Shown here: positions 59,846 to 64,000 of the stretch, piece after piece
Numbering within the stretch: position 1 is the first letter of the stretch
Layout: every line of letters begins with the position of its first letter
Assembly: GCF_029962835.1 (NCBI RefSeq)
Contig: NC_080588.1
Coordinates: forward strand, 64,008,001 to 64,072,000
Reading direction: 5' to 3'
Length of the DNA stretch: 64,000 nt
Source of the DNA: Magnolia sinica
Lineage: Eukaryota > Streptophyta > Magnoliopsida > Magnoliales > Magnoliaceae
Position numbers and translations under genes: made by a program
The notes under the pieces: generated by a model
Told to the model about the DNA's origin: nothing
The model's database searches: none
Seen by the model: the letters and a program-made list of their open reading frames with translations, nothing else

Positions 59846-61821
59846 GTCTCATTCCACTTGGCCAACCACCCAGTTGATTTCTTCATGCATGTAAAAGCCA
59901 ATCCTCAACCGACTGCACATTGGGCATCTGACGATGCACACTTAACGATTGAAGATCCCCCGCGCTAGACTCCCACCCGAGTCAATTACATGGAAACAAT
60001 TGATAGAAAGCATCTCTTTAATCTTGACGACATCCTTCCATCTCAATGGCATTGCTGTATTTTTTAGATGTATTCCTAGTGTAGTGCTGAGCTACATACT
60101 CCAAAGACAGCCATTGCTCACACCATTCGGAAGTTTGTTGATCGTCTTACTGGATGTCTCAGAGACTAGTGGAAATTCTTGGAGAATATCGACAACTTCA
60201 AGCTCTCCAGATGCAATCCATCGATACTTTTATGGGCATTCTCTTTGGTGAATTCATAGGATTTCTAGATACATAGAAACAGCTTGAACAGAGTTCCTCC
60301 AAGCCAAGTTATGTTCCTTTAATAAAAAGGATCTGGAAAGACATTATAATGCCTAGTCTAAGAGATTTTCTATCCTAAACGACATCAATGATTCAAACCT
60401 CAAGCAGAAGTGAATTCTCTCCTCGAACCTTTGGGAGATGAGACCTTAAAGCTTCTCAACTTGATAGGCCACGATCTCCAACAGATATCCTTCGGCTTGA
60501 TCCATCAGTTCAGCATCCAAGCAATAGAAAAACTTTGCAACCAGCATAAGTTCATGAAACATATGCAACGCCTGGGAAAATGTCTCGGTTCAGCATATGA
60601 TCGACCTGATCTTTTGATCAAATGTAAAGATGACTGCAACTATGAATGCCATATGAAAAAGAAGCATCATTTCAAGAAATTTAGTAAACCTTTGGCTTGT
60701 CGTATTCCTTCCACTAGGCGGAAAAGATGCAAGTTCTTCAAGAAGAAACAATTCTGGCCAAATTCGATTGACAGATGCTTCCTTTGTGGCAAACGAGGAC
60801 ATTCCTCTAAAAATTGTCACAACCGTTCAAAGAAATGCAATATGGGCAAAGGACACTGAGTTCTCCGATATTGAATTCGTCTTTTCAGTCACTGATGACT
60901 TTTATCCTGATGCAATTCTTGTCCTCCAATAGGAATCCTGTTCAGTTTCCAGCAGTTAAGATGAATCCTTTGAAGTTTCTAAATTTCTTCTGACCATCTT
61001 TCCTGAAGCCTTTCCAATACTTTAACCAATCCCTCTTATCCATGTGCATATCCTTCTTGAACCATATAGCCAACCTATCCTTGCTATAGCCCTTCTCGAT
61101 ACCGGTGCCTCTGCCTCCCTTCTTAATCCCAAACTCCTCCTTCCTCCTGCTATGTGGCAATCGCATATCCAAGCCTTTCGTGCTGCAGATGGAAAGACTT
61201 TCCACACCTCTCAAATCAGCCGCACCATTACCCTTAAACTCTTTCCTCATCTCAAAGACTATCATAAATTCCTAGCCTCCAATCTTACCCAGAAAAGACT
61301 TCATCATCGGGTTTGACATTCTCCATCAGCTTCACAACATGCGGTGGACTCCCCATAACCTGGTCCATAAACAAGTTACCTTACCCTGGTCTTCCATTAC
61401 CAACCTTTACTATCTCCTACCTTCCCTTGAAGATATCAGATGGAAACTCATCGCAGACTGCTGCTCAGACTCTCATGTTGCATTCAAGCATCCTCTTCCC
61501 CTCTAGCATAATTCCGAGTTCTTCATATGACTACCTTTTAAAAAGAATGAACATGCAAATCCCACTAAAGCATCTCATCTAGGAATGTCACCAGAGCATC
61601 TCCAACTGGCTCATCCAGAAGTTGCTGAATTTTGGCCCAAGGACTTATTGAACCCACGACCTCTCAGTGGGCTTGTCAGGTATTTTATGTCAACAAACGA
61701 GTAGGGCAAGCCCGAGGAAAATTGAGAGTTATCATCAACTACCAACCACTCAATGCTTTCCTTGCTGATGACAAGTTCACAACCCCTCATAGATCATCTT
61801 TGTTTCAGTAGCTTTCTAATG

Positions 61822-61824
<3 letters not shown>

Positions 61825-61859
<35 letters not shown>
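61825..61859. repeat. (AT)n microsatellite within the pararetrovirus
   Basis: About 17 AT units; the minus-strand copy has no such run at the matching place. Confidence 0.95.
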
Positions 61860-61864
<5 letters not shown>

Positions 61865-63665
61865 TTCAAAATTTGAGCTTAAAAACTGCTCCCTATGTAT
61901 TTGAAAGGCAACGATTCGAATTTTTCAGCTGATACTGCAGAATGCTCTCATCTACATTGATGACATACTCGTCTTCTTTGAAACTATTGATGCTCATATT
62001 CAGTTGCTTCATAAATTCTATCAGCTTGTACAACACCATGGTATCATACTTTCTCCGAAGAAGATGGTTCTCTGAACTGATACCATTGAGTTTTTGGGCA
62101 TGAAATTCTCATAAGGACAGTATCAACCACAACCTCATGTTGCAGAACACCTGCATCAGTTTCCAGACATGCTGACAAGTAGCCAATAGATTGAGCACTT
62201 TTTTGAAATCATCAACTATTTATCAGACTTCATTCCCCATATTGCTCACCATCGATGCCTTCTTCCTGACTACTAAAGAAATAACCTCCTCCGTGGATGA
62301 CCAAGCATACAGAAACAATCAAATTCCTCAAAGCTCACCTCACCCATTTACCCCAATTGCAGATTCCGAGTCCTTCCAGTACCTGAATCTTGTAAACAGA
62401 TGCCAGTGCCCCTCTTTGGGGCTCATCCCTCTTTGAAGACATAAATGGCTAGCGGAAGTTATGTGGATAAAAATGTGAAATCTTTTCCCAAGTTGAACAA
62501 CATTATCATTCCACTTTTAAACAAATACTTGCTATTAATTTTTTTTTTTTTAATTAAAAACCCATTTCCAAATTCAAGTTCCACCTTATTAACCACCATT
62601 TCTAGGTTGAAATGGTCATGTCTTCTTTTCCGAAGATGTTGCAGTTTAAACAGAAATTGTTGCCCATCCCCAGTTCCTTAGATGGGCATAATGGTTTTCC
62701 TAGTGGACATTCACAGTCAAAGCATATCAAAGAAAAGACGAACGCTCTAGTGGATTTCCTCTCCCGCCATCCGCCCCCTTACCAGGCTCTTGTCCACATT
62801 CCCACTCCACTAGGTGTCTATCCCATCGAGCGTATCCCTAAGCTTTCACAGTAAGTCACAAACTCCATTGGCCACCTCTTCGCTCGCAAAAGCTCTCACA
62901 ATTTCCAAAGGTTCCTGGAAATACATCTTTGCTGAAACAATCCTGTCTTTGATAGGATCCGTCACCCCGACTACCCTTACCTCTCTCCCATATACTTCAG
63001 AAACCTATACCATCTCCCCAAGGAAGCCCTGTGTGTTCTTTACTCCCTTTTTGAGGCCCATACTATGGCCGTCATCTTCGATGCTCCCTAGTTATCTGCA
63101 TGCCTTTTCCTGGTGCAACTGGGACACTGTCCTCTTTTGGATTCCCAACCGAACACCTCGAAGTGGTTGCAATGGTTTTGGCACGAATGGGAAAATTTCC
63201 TCACATCTCATCATTGCAGATATTTGTTGATTTCTTTTCATATTTGCAAAGATTTTGTCCCCATTCCTGACGGAAACTATGCACCTGCTGATGCCCAATC
63301 AAAGATTCAAGTATGACAGTCCTTCAATCTCGCTTGACATCATCAAACAACCAAGGCATGTTTTCTGTCTTCTTGAGTAACATATTGCGCCTCGACAACG
63401 TCCTTTTTGCCTCTGTACCCGACGAAGTTCTTGAACACCCATTTGCCAACCCCCAACGGTCCCTAAATGCCCATTTTATTGAACGACTAGTCACCTTCCT
63501 AGAACATCATGGAAATGAAGCTGAGGTAGATGAACAACCAAACTCCCCATGGGTCGGCATAGGGAGCGACTTAGACTCTGATGGCAACCCTCTCTTCAGA
63601 GTCCAACGACTAATCAAGACAGCCCAGCATCAAGGCACAAAGACCCATGGGCCTTGCAGTGGTAC

Positions 63666-64000
63666 ATGATATCCTGAAACAAATAAACAATGAAAATGGT
63701 AACCTATCATCATGACAAATGTAAGAAAGATTAGATAAATGAGAATAAAACATCTAACTACTTTTAATGGAGAAATGATCACATACGGCTCATCATGAGG
63801 ATCACATGGTGCGAAAATCAGGCCAATCCACTCACTGAGCAGGACGTAACATAAAAATCAATGGACAGCCGATAGTATTATGACCCACCCAATGTATGGA
63901 TCAGCCTGATTTTCGTACTCAGTGACTGTCGTGGTGTGGCCTGCCTTTCGCATGGATTTGATGTTCTATACATGGCACATTGGTGGGAAGGAAAATGCAC
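63666..64000. other. Spacer to window end
   Basis: Contains a mirrored pair, GAAAATCAGGCCAATCCACTC (about 63812) and GGATCAGCCTGATTTTCG (about 63898), suggesting a small inverted-repeat element. No gene. Confidence 0.4.

Larger units (their letters stand above)
55680..63665 (+). mobile_element. Endogenous pararetrovirus fossil, near full-length copy (florendovirus-like)
   Basis: Plus-strand copy of about 8 kb, about 7 kb without the inserted hAT-like element. Parts in order: promoter region with TATA at 55894-55902, leader with a tRNA-Met primer site (TGGTATTATAGCCATG, 56098-56113), movement protein (about 56600-57370; LDIQFLKYNQVVIGTLQITL resembles florendovirus and petuvirus movement proteins), coat region ending in a CCHC zinc knuckle (60776-60817), aspartic protease (about 61040-61300; LLDTGAS), reverse transcriptase (about 61590-62110), RNase H (about 62200-62850) and a C-terminal region to 63665. 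Broken in several places and entered by another element at 58867. Similar in sequence to the minus copy. The genus is judged from memory of related proteins. Confidence 0.88.
50059..64000 (+). other. Intron 1 of the carboxypeptidase gene, open at the window end
   Basis: No continuation (HRYYGES...) is found before 64000, so the intron is at least 13.9 kb if the gene is intact. 50059-50850 holds no recognisable element apart from a TG/T-rich run near 50300. The rest is a minisatellite, pararetrovirus fossils and short spacers (51986-52362, with GTTTGG-type ends resembling a terminal repeat partner of 50670-50700). Alternatively the gene was broken after exon 1. Confidence 0.55.

Overview
The window is nuclear DNA from a flowering plant. 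It has intronless plant PR-1 genes, a serine carboxypeptidase exon with a plant-style donor site, Ty1/copia fossils, an endogenous pararetrovirus and a dense load of short inverted-repeat elements. The commonest repeat is a near-palindromic element of about 530 bp whose ends read GTGGGGCCCACCATGATG. From memory this repeat style is typical of magnoliid trees such as laurels and magnolias, but that placement is an inference. Only three host genes are supported: two PR-1 genes (654-1145 and 34998-35486, both +) and the first exon of a lysosomal Pro-X carboxypeptidase-like gene (49660-50058, +). The rest is repeats and duplicated blocks.

Layout. 0-2 kb: PR-1 copy 1. 2.4-10.1 kb: block A, collinear with block B at 14.2-25.2 kb and partly with block C at 28.6-29.6 kb. 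Between A and B lie a tandem array with a 180-205 bp period, a copia fossil and a hAT-like element with a perfect 8-bp target duplication. Block B is split by a nested Tourist-in-MITE composite and by a foldback structure of about 3.3 kb (16.96-20.31 kb). The foldback arms are arrays of a 45-bp unit (136-bp higher-order period) in inverted orientation around a 32-base loop. 25.4-26.2 kb is a block that recurs at 37.9-45.1 kb, where a solo LTR and a full copia fossil have split it. 27.65-28.58 kb is a SINE interrupted by a hAT-like element that carries pieces of two host genes. 34.9-35.5 kb is PR-1 copy 2.

The carboxypeptidase gene begins at 49.66 kb. Its first intron opens at 50059 and does not close inside the window, so it is longer than 13.9 kb if the gene is whole. 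That intron holds a 34-bp minisatellite and two endogenous pararetrovirus copies (Caulimoviridae, florendovirus-like) placed head to head. The right-hand copy has itself been entered by a hAT-like element.

The two PR-1 genes encode secreted CAP-domain defence proteins about 85% identical to each other. They share flanking sequence, so the locus looks like a defence-gene neighbourhood that grew by tandem segmental duplication and was then filled by nested mobile elements. Several insertions can be ordered in time because a paralogous copy still shows the empty site. No rRNA, tRNA or CRISPR feature was seen.
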